Below are positions 44,825-54,600 of a stretch of 64,000 nucleotides of DNA, piece by piece; position 1 is the stretch's first letter, and each line of letters begins with the position of its first letter. The notes under the pieces were generated by a model. That model was given only the letters and a program-made list of their open reading frames with translations, ran no database searches and was not told the DNA's origin. The position numbers and the translations under genes are program-made. Source of the stretch: Cycas panzhihuaensis (Eukaryota > Cycadophyta); the NCBI GenBank assembly GCA_023213395.1, contig CM041465.1, positions 234,987,741 through 235,051,740 of the forward strand, given 5' to 3'.

Positions 44825-45511
44825 AAACTCGATGAAAATGGAATTAATTTTCATGGGCTTACAAATGATTTAGATCCCTTCTCCTTATGTAACAGAGTGC
44901 CACCCTACTTTGGAGGCATACAGAGGGAGATCAGACTATCAAATCAAGATGCTGAGATAGTCAATGAGAACATGGAGATGAGATGGCAATAGCGAGACTA
45001 GATCTGATGAGTGGATCACTCGTTCCCTAACCCATTTCATCATTTAAGTTTTATAGATTTTTTTAGTGTTTTCTGGTGTAGTTTCAGGTCCCTTATGGGT
45101 AAATGGAGATCTCCTAGAGTCTAAATTAGACCCAGCGAGAGGGGGGACTGGGGTACTAGGCAGCCTGGTCCTGGTAGGCCAGAGCATGGCCTGCCTAGCT
45201 TAGATAAAAAAAATATTATTTTTTTGGGTAGGGAACCCCCATTGTAGGGGTGACACTAGCACCATGATGAAGATCATGGTGCCACAGTCTTTGTTGTGGG
45301 GCCATTGAGATCATGCTGAAATCTCAGCGGACCCAATGCTAAACTCTGTGGTACTAAAGAGTTTAGTGCGGTATAAAGATAGACAAGATGAAAAACATAA
45401 AAGATGGCCTAAAGGAGAGCTAAACCTCAATAAAAGAGGAATGAGGGATAGTCCTAAAGGTAGGTAGGCATGTTTAGATGGATTTTGACTAGTTTCTTGG
45501 GTGTTTTACAG
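44825..45511 (+). other. Leader or intron of the PMD unit, element G
   Basis: No long frame. A shared GAGATGAGATGGCAATAGCG (44970-44990) marks the end of the conserved leader. An eroded G/C hairpin (CCCCC..GGGG, 45236-45250) corresponds to the perfect ones in A and C. It ends in TTGGGTGTTTTACAG, a good splice acceptor (AG 45510-45511), after which the PMD reading begins in all three copies. Confidence 0.5.
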
Positions 45512-46588
45512 GTAGTAATTACAGAGGACAACAGTGAGAACATAAGAGTAGTTATACTCAGCTTTATCAAGATGATGTCTTGAGGAGACTGGTGAGTGCT
45601 AGGGAGGTGTGGCCTATTAAAGGCCATTCAGACATTGTAGTATGTATTTGACTAGTGCCTCTTAGTAGACATTATCTTGCATTGGGATCGATGGAGGCAC
45701 ATATTCTATGTCCCCCAAGTGGGAGATGTCCCTGTCACACCGAGAGACATTAGGAGGATCCTAGGAGTACCAACGATAGAAGCACCAACATCCCTAGGTA
45801 TGTTTCCTAGTAATGATATTGTACATAAGAAGGCAATGACCTATTTCACAGGTCAAGACTAGTGGAAGAGGAGAGGCATACCTGTTCAGAGTATGATCAT
45901 GTCCAGGATTCCTCTTGCGAGGAAATTGATTACATTATGCATTCTATTTTGGATATCTCAGAATCAAAATTATAGGGACATACTCAGTGGGTGGATGGAC
46001 ACGAGGAGGAGATGTGAGGTTAGGGAGAGGTTGGACTGGGCCATGTTAATAGTGGTGAACTTGGTCACCTAGTTAGATGCCATCAAGGTAACTGGGAGAG
46101 GAGGACTATCCTACATCATGCTACTGCAGTGTTAGTTCTTTGATTATTTTGGGGCAGTGGCACCACCAAGAGGACCACATCTAATCTCAACATGGGCTCC
46201 CATGGTCCACAAGTGGTAGATTCAGTTTAGGGGAACCAAGGTCTAGGCACATGTCAGCCATTTAGTGGAGGCTACATCATTAGACCTCCTCACCATAGTA
46301 GACTATACATCAGATCCATATAGAGGGATGAGGTGGGATAGTGATGATGAGGAAGGAGGAGCAAGAAGTACCCCTGGTGAGGGAGATGATGATGATGGAG
46401 ATGACGAGGGTAATGGGGCCATCCCATCAAGAGTAGCAGGTAGTGAGATAGGTCCATCAAGGACCACGACAGGAGAGGTAGGACTATCAGGAGCCCTAAG
46501 AGGAGAGGTAGGTCCTTTAGGGATTGCAAGGAGAGGTGGAGCTTCCTGGACATCAATCCAAACATTGAGGATAGTGGGGAGAGTCTGA
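45512..46588 (+). pseudogene. Plant mobile domain (PMD)-like gene remnant, element G
   Basis: Forward strand, i.e. opposite to element G. After the acceptor: VVITEDNSENI, a frameshifted stretch, then HWDRWRHIFYVPQVGDVPVT (open 45677-45862), PRDIRRILGVPTI and FPSNDIVHKKAMTYFTGQD, matching C residue by residue. More shifts follow. The last block (46265-46588) reads LDLLTIVDYTSDPYRGMRWD, SDDEEGGA, a long Asp/Gly run and GEVGLSGALRGEVGPLG repeats. The Trp of MRWDSDDE is intact here and a stop in C. Inactive, but it fixes the length and tail of the ancestral protein. Confidence 0.7.
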
Positions 46589-48094
46589 GTAGTAGCAGCA
46601 CCAACATAGGAGGGTAAAGGTACCCCAACAAGCCAGGCAGTCAGAGAGGTGGTACCAAAGGAGGGGGAGGTACCAACAGTAGGGGGAGGACCCGAGGAGA
46701 AGGTGATCATCTAAGTCAGAGAGATGATAGTCCTAATAGGTGAGACACTACCCTTTCCCATCATCTTTCAACCACTAGATATTTGGTTGTTGTGCTTTGT
46801 TTGATTTATTGGGTATAGGTATGGATATATATACTAATATATGTCATGTTGGATTCTATAAGAGTGGTGGATATTAGGAGGTTGGTTGAGGTTGTAGTCT
46901 AGGAGATGTTCCCTTAGGCCTACGCAAAGGGATAGCCTCCTATCCAAGCAGGAGAGGAGCTATGGTCGGCAGGGGCCCACACGATAGCATTTACTCCATT
47001 AGTCAAGGCCAGAGATGTGTGGGTGGCAGAGTCCCAGGGGTACGAGGCATGAGTGGGATAGCTACAAGGAGAGCTAGATATGACCAGACTGGAGAGAGAT
47101 GGTCTATGAGGCTAGGTCTAGGCTCTAAAGGCTCAAGGAAGAGCAGGCGATGATGTAGAGAGCTACATCAAGATAACAATGCTGGGTGAGCTGCTCTGAG
47201 GAGTGGAGGGTGAGAGGGATCGTATCCAAGCATGATATAATTGGCTGGTGGACCAGATGGCATCGAGGTCATTATGGAATAGGACATATACCCACACAAC
47301 AGTGACAACCCTAAGGAGGCCTCAGGATGAGGGGAGCAAGGCAGGGAGCTCCTAGAGGTGCAAGAGGAGTCTGGGAGGCATGTGGTCCCTAGGAGAGGGA
47401 TTACATAGACTAGGAGATGATACCCCAGGAGCAAAGCAACATTAGAGAGTAGGACATATTAGTTTTGATTTCAGAAAGCATCAGACCTCCAGGGAGTCAC
47501 TATATGTTACCACATGATTGTACTCCTCCCTACAAGGATTCTAACTTCCTGCGGATGATGTACCATACCATTTATATGATATGATACATGACGATTTTGT
47601 GTATAGAGATAGGACCATCAATACCCTATTTGATATATGTTGATATGTATGATGACACATGATGATGGATGATGTTATTTTTGCTTTTTATGTGTATGTA
47701 TGTAGGTGTACAGATGCACAATGAGCTATGGACCATGATGTTTTGAGTTGATTATTATATAGTTTGTGTTAGAGGATTGTTTGAGCTTTACACACTTCCT
47801 TTCACACAGGGCCACATTCTTAGTAGGCACATACACAATCACCATAGGCTGCGATGATGGATATATGTGAGGCTAGGAGGTAGGATGGCATACATGTCCA
47901 CATAGAAGCATAGCGGGATATGTAAAGGAAGTGTTAGCGGGAAGTGAGTGACAATACTCCAGCACACCATTCTAGTTAGGAAATACTTCTAGGCTCAAGA
48001 GCGACAGGGACAACACACCCAATTAAGAAGATGGGCCCCCCAGAGAAAGGGGGACAAGGGGTTCCATGGGAGGAACCCAGAAGAAGCAAGAAGG
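46589..48094. other. Spacer between the PMD gene and pol end, element G
   Basis: Equivalent to 488-1932 of A in reverse. It is purine-rich on this strand near the PMD end, then AT-rich (47560-47780), then holds the conserved TAGGAACATGG/TAGACATATAG-type block (47800-47960). No supported gene; frames at 46962-47434 are shadows. Confidence 0.55.
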
Positions 48095-48153
48095 CCACCC
48101 TAAGCTACCATTCCCACCTATGACTAGGGAGAATGCGGACACACCTAGGGTGG
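48095..48153 (-). other. Post-pol stem-loop, element G
   Basis: Reverse strand: CCACCCTAGGTG..CATTC and GAATGGTAGCTTAGGGTGG. The outer stem CCACCCTA/TAGGGTGG pairs fully and differs from A (CCATCTTA/TAAGATGG) by paired changes. Confidence 0.72.
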
Positions 48154-48199
48154 TAGTTTAGGATCATTTTAGAGCACAAGGAGAGGAGTAAGAAGTGTG

Positions 48200-48709
48200 C
48201 TTAGCCCACACATGGGTAGGGGTAGTCACACGTAGAATTAGAGATAGGTGACGAAGGGTAGGCCCTATGTGACTAGGCCTATAAGAAAACTGGTTATGGT
48301 TGAAACCAGATGGGTGCGACAGACCTGACACGTGACAGATCACTTGGTAAGGTTACATCTGAGTAGGAGTGGCTCTAGTCCTAGGTGAGGATCTAGAGTG
48401 TGAAGAAGAAATACCTCTACGAGTGGCTCATCAATGTGAATGCCTATACGAGACTGCTCTAGGAGGGAGAGGAGGTGAAAGAAGTGGTTAGTTTGGAACC
48501 AACGGCTCAGGAGCTAATGTACAATGAAGAGGAGCAGGAATATCTAATCGGGATATCTCCCTAGGTGTGTATGAAACTAGTGTGACGTGCTGATGAGGGG
48601 TCTCATCACTGTTGTTGTTTGACTCAGAATCACCCATGATGACTAAGCAATCGTAATTACCTATGCCAATAGGGGAAAACCTAACTAGGTTTGGCTCATG
48701 ACAAGGCAT
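48200..48709 (-). pseudogene. pol: Protease-RT linker remnant, element G
   Basis: Reverse strand: MPCHEPNLVRFSPIGIGNYD, an acidic SDSESNNNSDE run, HVTLVSYTPREISRLDIPAP and TLAPEPLVPN, then Arg-rich sequence in shifted frames. It matches the open linker of H (54152-53547). It runs into the post-pol region without any RT, at the same join as H. Confidence 0.65.
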
Positions 48710-48889
48710 AGGTCCGACTGATGAAGGTTAGCCTCCTAAAAAGGAGGCCCCATGGAAGGGATAGCCTCCTCAAGATCATTATCTTCATCATCGAAGATAG
48801 CTTGGCAAGCCAGATGAGAAGTGTAAGATGGCATAGGCTCATAAGCAACAACCTTAACTTATCCTTCATGGAAAAATTTAAGTTGCCCC

Positions 48890-49215
48890 TAATGCGAGGA
48901 GCAGATTACTCCCATTTGGTTAAGCCATGGTCAACCAAATAAGAGTTTATACTCTACATCGATATTGAGTATAGCAACTTTGACAAAAACGGTCTTCCCT
49001 CCCAAGGTGAGCGAGAGAGAGATGGTCCCTAATGGGGACTTCTCAGTCATGTCATACCCTTGGAATTTCTATGGGATAGATTCAAGAGCTACTATGTCCA
49101 ACTCCTTAAGCATTCACATAGGTATAGCATGAACTGAGGAGCCATTGTCTACTATGGTCCTCTTTATGATAAAATCAAGAGTGTCAACAGAAATGACAAA
49201 TAGGTATTGCAAAAA
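48890..49215 (-). pseudogene. pol: Aspartic protease remnant, element G
   Basis: Reverse strand. The segment near 49150 reads TIVDNGSSVHAIP, with the D-x-G-S-S active site. Further on it gives ..DVEYKLLFG-like sequence near 48950 with frame breaks. Same order (gag, protease, linker) as in H. Confidence 0.65.
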
Positions 49216-49921
49216 GATTCTCATATTCGTTGGGAGATGGGAGATCTCAGGGATCAAATGAGATGACAAGCAGTCCATGGGAGGTGGTACCTACTGCATG
49301 GATGGAAGCATCTTATTGGCCAAGAGCTTCAAGAAGAAGAGCATGTTGCTTAGGACAACTTCTCAAGACATCAATTAAGGACATCCTTATGGCGATGGTG
49401 TGAAGTTCATCAATGATAGAGAAGGGCTTCCCCTTCATGGTAGGTTGGGGAAGGGCCCTTCAAAAATCATAATGACTTGGGTGCATGAGAATGGTCTTAG
49501 GAAGCATAGGGACTTCTAGAGGAGGGACCTCTAGGAGAAGATTAAGATGAGATATGGATGAAGAGGCACAATTCACCTCTTTAGCTACTTGAGACTGGGT
49601 TAGGGTATATAATGGAGTAATCTCAAGTATTTGAATGACCTTCTTTCCCTTGTTCTGGGATTGTAAAGGTGAGGGGGGTACGTCAGTCAAGGGAACCAAA
49701 AGAAGAGGATGAGTTCCTTACACCCCTCCCTTTAGCTTGTGAAGGGTGAGGGTTTGGGGATCTTCCCTGGTTTTGGTTGTTCTTTTGCTGGGGGTTATGA
49801 TCACGTTCCCCTTGTTTGGGGAAGGGATCTTTATGAATAGGCTGGTCTAGGTTGGGCCTAGACACCCATTTGGGGGAAGAGTCATGTTACGAGGCAGCCT
49901 TAGGATCTTGGGCTTAACACC
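49216..49921 (-). pseudogene. gag: gag, C-terminal part, element G (left of H)
   Basis: Reverse strand. Arg/Ser/Pro-rich nucleocapsid sequence (RPNLDQPIHKDPFPKQGERD, PQQKNNQNQGRSPNPHPSQA) and then LEVPPLEVPMLPKTILMHPS, matching B and H. It continues the gag that starts at 62026, interrupted by H. The ACACC next to 49922 is one copy of the H target duplication. Confidence 0.75.
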
Positions 49922-52440
49922 TGAAACGCTCTCCACGGGGCAATGATCCAACGCCAATGGAAGGACACAAAACCACGTGGCTAATAGGCTAAAGAACGAG
50001 GATCATACCTGCGGACGTCCGTCTTGGCGCCGAGCGCTGCACGGATCGCAAGGTGCCTGGTTGCTTCAGTAGCCGCAAGGCGAGAACCTCCGACCCTTCG
50101 GATGGCCGGGAGGGGGAAAAGGAAACTCGCACGCCGCTACTTCTCAAGGCAATGAGAAAGCGGTGAAGGGGGGCAACCAACCGAACGTGTCACGGGTAAA
50201 ATATATGCAAGAGCGGCTAAGGAGGGATCGGTCACAGGATCTCAAATACCATAATACGCGGGGTATAGCAAAGAAATGTACAAGTAAAGTAAATGCAGAG
50301 TAAAAAGCAAGTACAAACTAAATAGTTATTTCTTCCCTTTTTCTTATGTTCTTTAACTACTAAAGCAAGTGTAAAGGAACGTAAGAGCACGAAAAAAAGA
50401 GTATGGAAGGTGAGCGGAGAATACCTGGATCCGCGGTTGGTGAGACGCAGTGTTCGTCGATTTGCGCTTCCTCCCGTCGTCCTTCTCGTGTCACGCGTCG
50501 GTTGCAAGCGGTGATGGGGGTCACTTACCTCCCGAAAGCAAATAAACACTAACTAAAGCGAAACGATGAAAAGAAAGCTCAAAGCGACATAAACAAAAGG
50601 GAGAACGTATCAAACAAGCGCCGACCCAAGAATGGGTCGACCCTATGCGCCTTTGTTCCGAACGCCTCCGCAAGCAAATAAGGAATACCTTCCTCTCGAG
50701 AGAGAGGCTACGAGATACAAAAAGGTATGTATATATGCCGCAAGTAAAATAAACTAAGCTAGGAAGATACTTGCTAGGCACTAACATGCAATGAAAGGAA
50801 ACGAAGTCACACGACACATATGCAATCGACATACACCACCAACGCACAAACGGGATCGAGTGTAGCCTGGGATGGCTAACTCACCCACGAGAGGTCTCCA
50901 CAGATATAAGGGAAGCGATGCTAGCATGTAACAGACGGGTTGTAGCAACGGATAGCCTATACCAAGACGGTATTCAAACCGACTCTCCAAAGCTTCTCTA
51001 GCCCGTTTCCTAAGCAAAAGGGAGATAAAGGGGAGAGGATAAGGGACGGAATCCTTGGGGAGTAGGGCAGATCGGGGACGGAACCCCGCCTATCTCCCTC
51101 TAACCCTCGTGTAACCCTTTATCTTGGCTTGCCCAAGAAATGGCGAAAGAGAAGGGTTGGAGGAAAAGGATGGGTTTAGGGGGCAAGTGAGAAACTAGGC
51201 CTAGCCTAGGGCAACACTCAATGGGCCACAACCGCTACGGTTATTTGCATCAAATGATCAAGGGAAACTCAAGGAAATACATGCACAAAGAGAGGAAAAG
51301 ATTTGCAAGTAAGCAATGAAGAAATAAGCAAAAAGCACTTAACAAGGGACACCAAATACCTCCAATGATGAGAAATGAGAGCATGTGGGTCCTTGGAAGC
51401 TTGGTGCGGGTCCAACCAATGCCTATGAGGTGTTGTTGCATGTCCCTTGCAAGAGAATAAGGTAGTGGAACCTCATGCAAGTCAAAAGCTTGGAAATGGC
51501 TCCTGCGATGGTCTTTCTTGGTGAAAATCCTCTTGAAAGCCTTGAGGATGTATGAAGAGGAAGAGTGCTTAGAGCAGACTCTGTGAGGGGCAGAATGGCC
51601 TGCAACTCCGAATAGCAGCCTTTGTACCTCGATCCACAAATTGTAGGAGGATGTCTCTTATCCTGTTTTTGTTCTTTGTCTCTTTGTGAAGAAAATGCTC
51701 TAGGAAAGTTCAAAAGTGAGGTGAATAATGAAGCCAATGAATGAAAAAATGGTTTTTATGTCTTGAGTGAAGCGAGTGAGCGTTGGGGCCCTCGGGCGCC
51801 CCCAACCGTTGGGAGCCACGCGCGGTCCCGAAAAATCGCGCCATCACGTGGTTTCTCTTTTTAAATTTTAAGCAACAGTCATGATAAACTTAGCTGCATG
51901 CTAAGTTTATCGCAGACGACCGGTACCGCTTGAACTCCGCAGCATCGCTTAATTTATCTGCAGACGAATCGAAACCCAAAAACAGAAAATTAAAGTAAGA
52001 AATCAGTTTTTAAGGTAAAATCATAAGTTAAACTCAAAATACATTAGTCAAGAGCGACTTTAGGTCATGGGCATGTACTCAAGCGGCAAAAGACCTAACT
52101 AAGGGTTAAACCAGCTTAGAAAGGGTTTGCAACATAAGCGACGCGTAACACGCATAAACAGCCAAAAGAATCCCGAAAGACCATGGAGACGCTGTGGGTG
52201 GTTGTACGCCATACGGTGTCGCATCCGCTTATGGATGCCCCTCACTGTGAGTCGTCATAGGCTAAAAGGTGCCGTTAGCACATGCATAATGAACAAGCAA
52301 TCAAACAGTGCATATGGACGGGCACATGTCAATCAAACCATTCCCACCATCGCAACGATCATAAGTAAGCAAAGTAAAGGCATATACCTGCACAAACCTG
52401 TGTCGATGTGTCGCAAGTCCATTCCCGATAATGGGAAACA
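49922..52440 (-). repeat. 3' LTR of element H
   Basis: Reverse strand; starts TGTTTCCCATTATCGGGAAT and ends ..GGAGAGCGTTTCA. It aligns end to end with 57409-59924. Differences are mostly 1-4-base indels and substitutions in CpG-rich parts; AT-rich stretches (for example 50280-50380) are nearly identical. Reverse frames inside (50232-51737) are LTR sequence, not genes, though their frames recur in the partner LTR. Confidence 0.93.
51751..51851 (-). promoter_or_regulatory. Core promoter region of the 3' LTR of H
   Basis: Reverse strand: CCACGTGATGG (51842-51851, G-box) then GC-rich sequence and GACATAAAAACC ending at 51751, about 680 bases into the LTR. The partner LTR has GACATAAAAACC at 59223-59234, but its G-box reads CCACGCGAC. 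Confidence 0.5.
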
Positions 52441-52787
52441 TCGCCTCGCGTGAGCCTCACCGCTGAGGCGTAATGTGATGGCGAATGCTGTCAACCAAGA
52501 AACATGAGTAGCACATGCATATATATAAACAATAAAGAGCAGCACGTGGTCCAAGGGTGCGGGCAAGTGTCGTGGCGGAACGCGTGGACAAGGGCGACAG
52601 AGACGAGGACAACGTAGGGGCTGCCTACGCGTCGTCTAATCATCGAGCGGAAACTGAAGCAAGCAAGAAGAACGGGATGCCCTCGTTACCAAGGTGCAAT
52701 ATGGAGTAGCAGGCATCCAAAGAAACAGGCAAGCGATCTAACTAACCAAAGAACTAGAGACTTGGGCACGGGTGGCAGACAAGCCTC
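52441..52787 (-). other. 3' end region of element H with polypurine tract
   Basis: Reverse strand sequence after the deleted PMD/RNase H block: CTTGTCTGCCACCCGTGCCC.. (compare CTTGTCTAGTCGCCCATGTG in G), then GC-rich sequence to GAGGCTCACGCGAGGCGA, which takes the polypurine-tract position but is less purine-rich than in A, C and G. I do not find the TAATGAGGTTAAACTATGG motif here. Confidence 0.5.
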
Positions 52788-53239
52788 CACATGAAATGGT
52801 GTGTATCATGTATGATCTGGTAGCATGTACGAGTTATTGTGTAAATGAATGATTTTCGTATGTTGTAAATGTTTATATGTTGTAAATATTTGTTTGTTTT
52901 AGAAATGCAAATGTGCGAGATATGCGATTTTTTGTTGTAGATATCTTATTGAAAGTATGCAGTGTTTCCTTCCATGTATGGCCATATATCTAACAGAGCA
53001 CACACATCCACCGTGAGTAGAGGCGATCGAGAGGTGTGAGGTTAGAGGATGGGGCGACATACATGTCCACGAGGGAGCATAGCGGAATGTGCAAAGGAAA
53101 CGACAAGCATGGAACAGGGGAGTAAGGATAGTCCAGACGTCCCTAATTTGGGGAGTGCCCAAAATAGGAAGACAGAGGTTCCCAAGAGCTCACGGGAACG
53201 CGGGTTCCGCGGGGGGAACTGGAAGCGAAACTGAAGAAA
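52788..53239 (-). other. Post-pol spacer of element H
   Basis: Matches the first part of the A spacer (CTATGCTCCCTCGTGGACAT, ACCTCACACCTCTCGATCGC in reverse). It ends at about 52788, where the sequence jumps to the part that follows the second RNase H in G. So PMD and RNase H were removed by one deletion. Small frames here are not genes. Confidence 0.6.
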
Positions 53240-53580
53240 AATCCACCTTAAATTGCCATTCAACCCGCAGTTAGGAGGAATGGGGACAACCTAAGATGGT
53301 AGTTTAGGCTCGTTTCGGAGCAAGGAATCCATCTCAAATTGCCATTCCACCCGTGATTGGGAAGAATGAGAACAATTTGAGATTGTAGTTTAGGCTCGTT
53401 TCGGAGCAAGAATCCATCTCAAATTGCCATTCCACCCGTGGTCGGGAGGAATGGGAACAATTTAAAATGGTAGTTTAGGCTCGTTGCGGAGCGAGAATCC
53501 ATCTCAAATTGCCATTCCACCCGTGGTCGGGAGGAATGGGAACAATTTAAAATGGTAGTTTAGGCTCGTTATGAGCGAGA
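53240..53580 (-). repeat. 85-bp tandem repeat: four copies of the post-pol stem-loop, element H
   Basis: Units start at 53240, 53326, 53411 and 53496 (period 85-86). On the forward strand each reads AATCCATCTCAAATTGCCAT, then TCC, an unpaired loop ACCCGTGGTCGGGA, then GGAATGGGAACAATTTAAAA and TGGTAGTTTAGGCTCGTT. The arms pair (CCATCTCAAATTG..CCATTCC with GGAATGG..CAATTTAAAATGG). The first unit is more diverged. A, C and G have one copy of this structure. Confidence 0.88.
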
Positions 53581-54152
53581 AGAGAGGAAGAGGCGTGCCT
53601 AGGCCCCATAAAGGTAGGGGTAGTCACACGCAGGGTAGGAGATAGGTGACGAAGAGTAGGTCCAGTATCGCTAGGTCTACCAGTAAACTTGCTATGGTCG
53701 GAACCAGATGAGCGCAACGGACCTGGCACACGATGGATCGCGTGGCAAGGTTGCATCCGAGTAGGAGTGGCTCTAGTCCGAGGTAAGGATCTAGAACGTG
53801 AAGAAGAAGTGCCTCTACGAGTGGCTCGCCGACGTGGGCGCCTACGTGGGACCGCTCGGGGAGGCCGAGGAGGTAAAATAAATGGCCGGTTTAAGACCAG
53901 CGGCTCGGGAGCCAATGTAGAATGAGGAAGAGCGGGAATATCCGATCGAGATATTCCCCTAGGTGCTCGCGAAACCAGGGTGACACGTCGAGGAGAGGGC
54001 CCATAACCCTCGCTATCCGAATCAGAATCACTCATGGCGGCTAAGCAACCGTAACCGCCTACGCCAATAGGGGCAAACCTAACTAGGTTTGGCTCATGAC
54101 GTGGCATAGGGCTCGACTGATGAAGGTCGGTCTCCTGAAACAAAGGTCCCAC
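53547..54152 (-). pseudogene. pol: Arg/Ser-rich protease-RT linker ORF, element H
   Basis: 201 open codons on the reverse strand: HEPNLVRFAPIGVGGYGCL, an acidic SDSDSDSEG run, then PRPPRAVPRRRPRRRATRRG and TSSSRSRSLPRTRATPTRM. It ends SSLLAHNEPKLPF by reading into the first hairpin unit. It starts just past the protease, in the linker position. The Arg-rich run could bind nucleic acid, but that is inference from composition. The ATG at 54152 is internal to the original polyprotein. The RT that should follow is deleted. Confidence 0.6.
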
Positions 54153-54239
54153 GGAAGGGGTAACCTCCTCAGGATCGCTATCTTCATCATCGAAAACACT
54201 GGCGGTGGATGAGAGGTGTGAGACGGCATTGGCTCACAG

Positions 54240-54600
54240 GCGACAACTTTAACTTGTCCTTCATGGACAAATTTAAGTTGCCCCAACTGCGTGGAGCGAT
54301 CGCCCCATCCGGGTCGAGCCATGGTCGCCCAACAAGAGGTTGTACTCCACATCGACGTCGAGTACAAAGAACCGGCGAAACGGTTTCCCTCCTAAGGTGA
54401 GGGATGGGAGATCGCCTGAGAGGACTTCTCGCCCCATCATACCCTTGGCATTTCCAAGGGACGGACTCAAGAGCTACTATGCCTAGCTCCTTGAGCATAC
54501 GACGGCATAGCATTAACCGAGGAGCCATTATCTACAATGGTCCTCTTTACGATACAATCAGAGTGTCAATGGTAATGACGAATCTGCACGTAAATGCTTC
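54240..54600 (-). pseudogene. pol: Aspartic protease remnant, element H
   Basis: Reverse strand. The segment near 54545 reads KRTIVDNGSSVNAMP, with the D-x-G-S-S active site. The second half is in another frame: RRFFVLDVDVEYNLLLGDHG (54370-54310), ending in the LLG motif. Frame changes coincide with CpG-rich spots, so some may be consensus errors in the sequence and not true mutations. Confidence 0.72.

Noticed and set aside
50232-51737. Several reverse frames that recur at 57707-59215
   Set aside because: They recur only because both regions are LTRs of the same element H. Frames shift between the copies and show no domain.
53240-53580. CRISPR-like array
   Set aside because: Units are directly joined with no unique spacers, each unit is a complete hairpin, and the context is a plant retroelement.
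53689-53925. Arg-rich forward frame (78 codons)
   Set aside because: Shadow of the reverse-strand Arg/Ser-rich linker. The linker reading is supported by its match in G and its place after protease.
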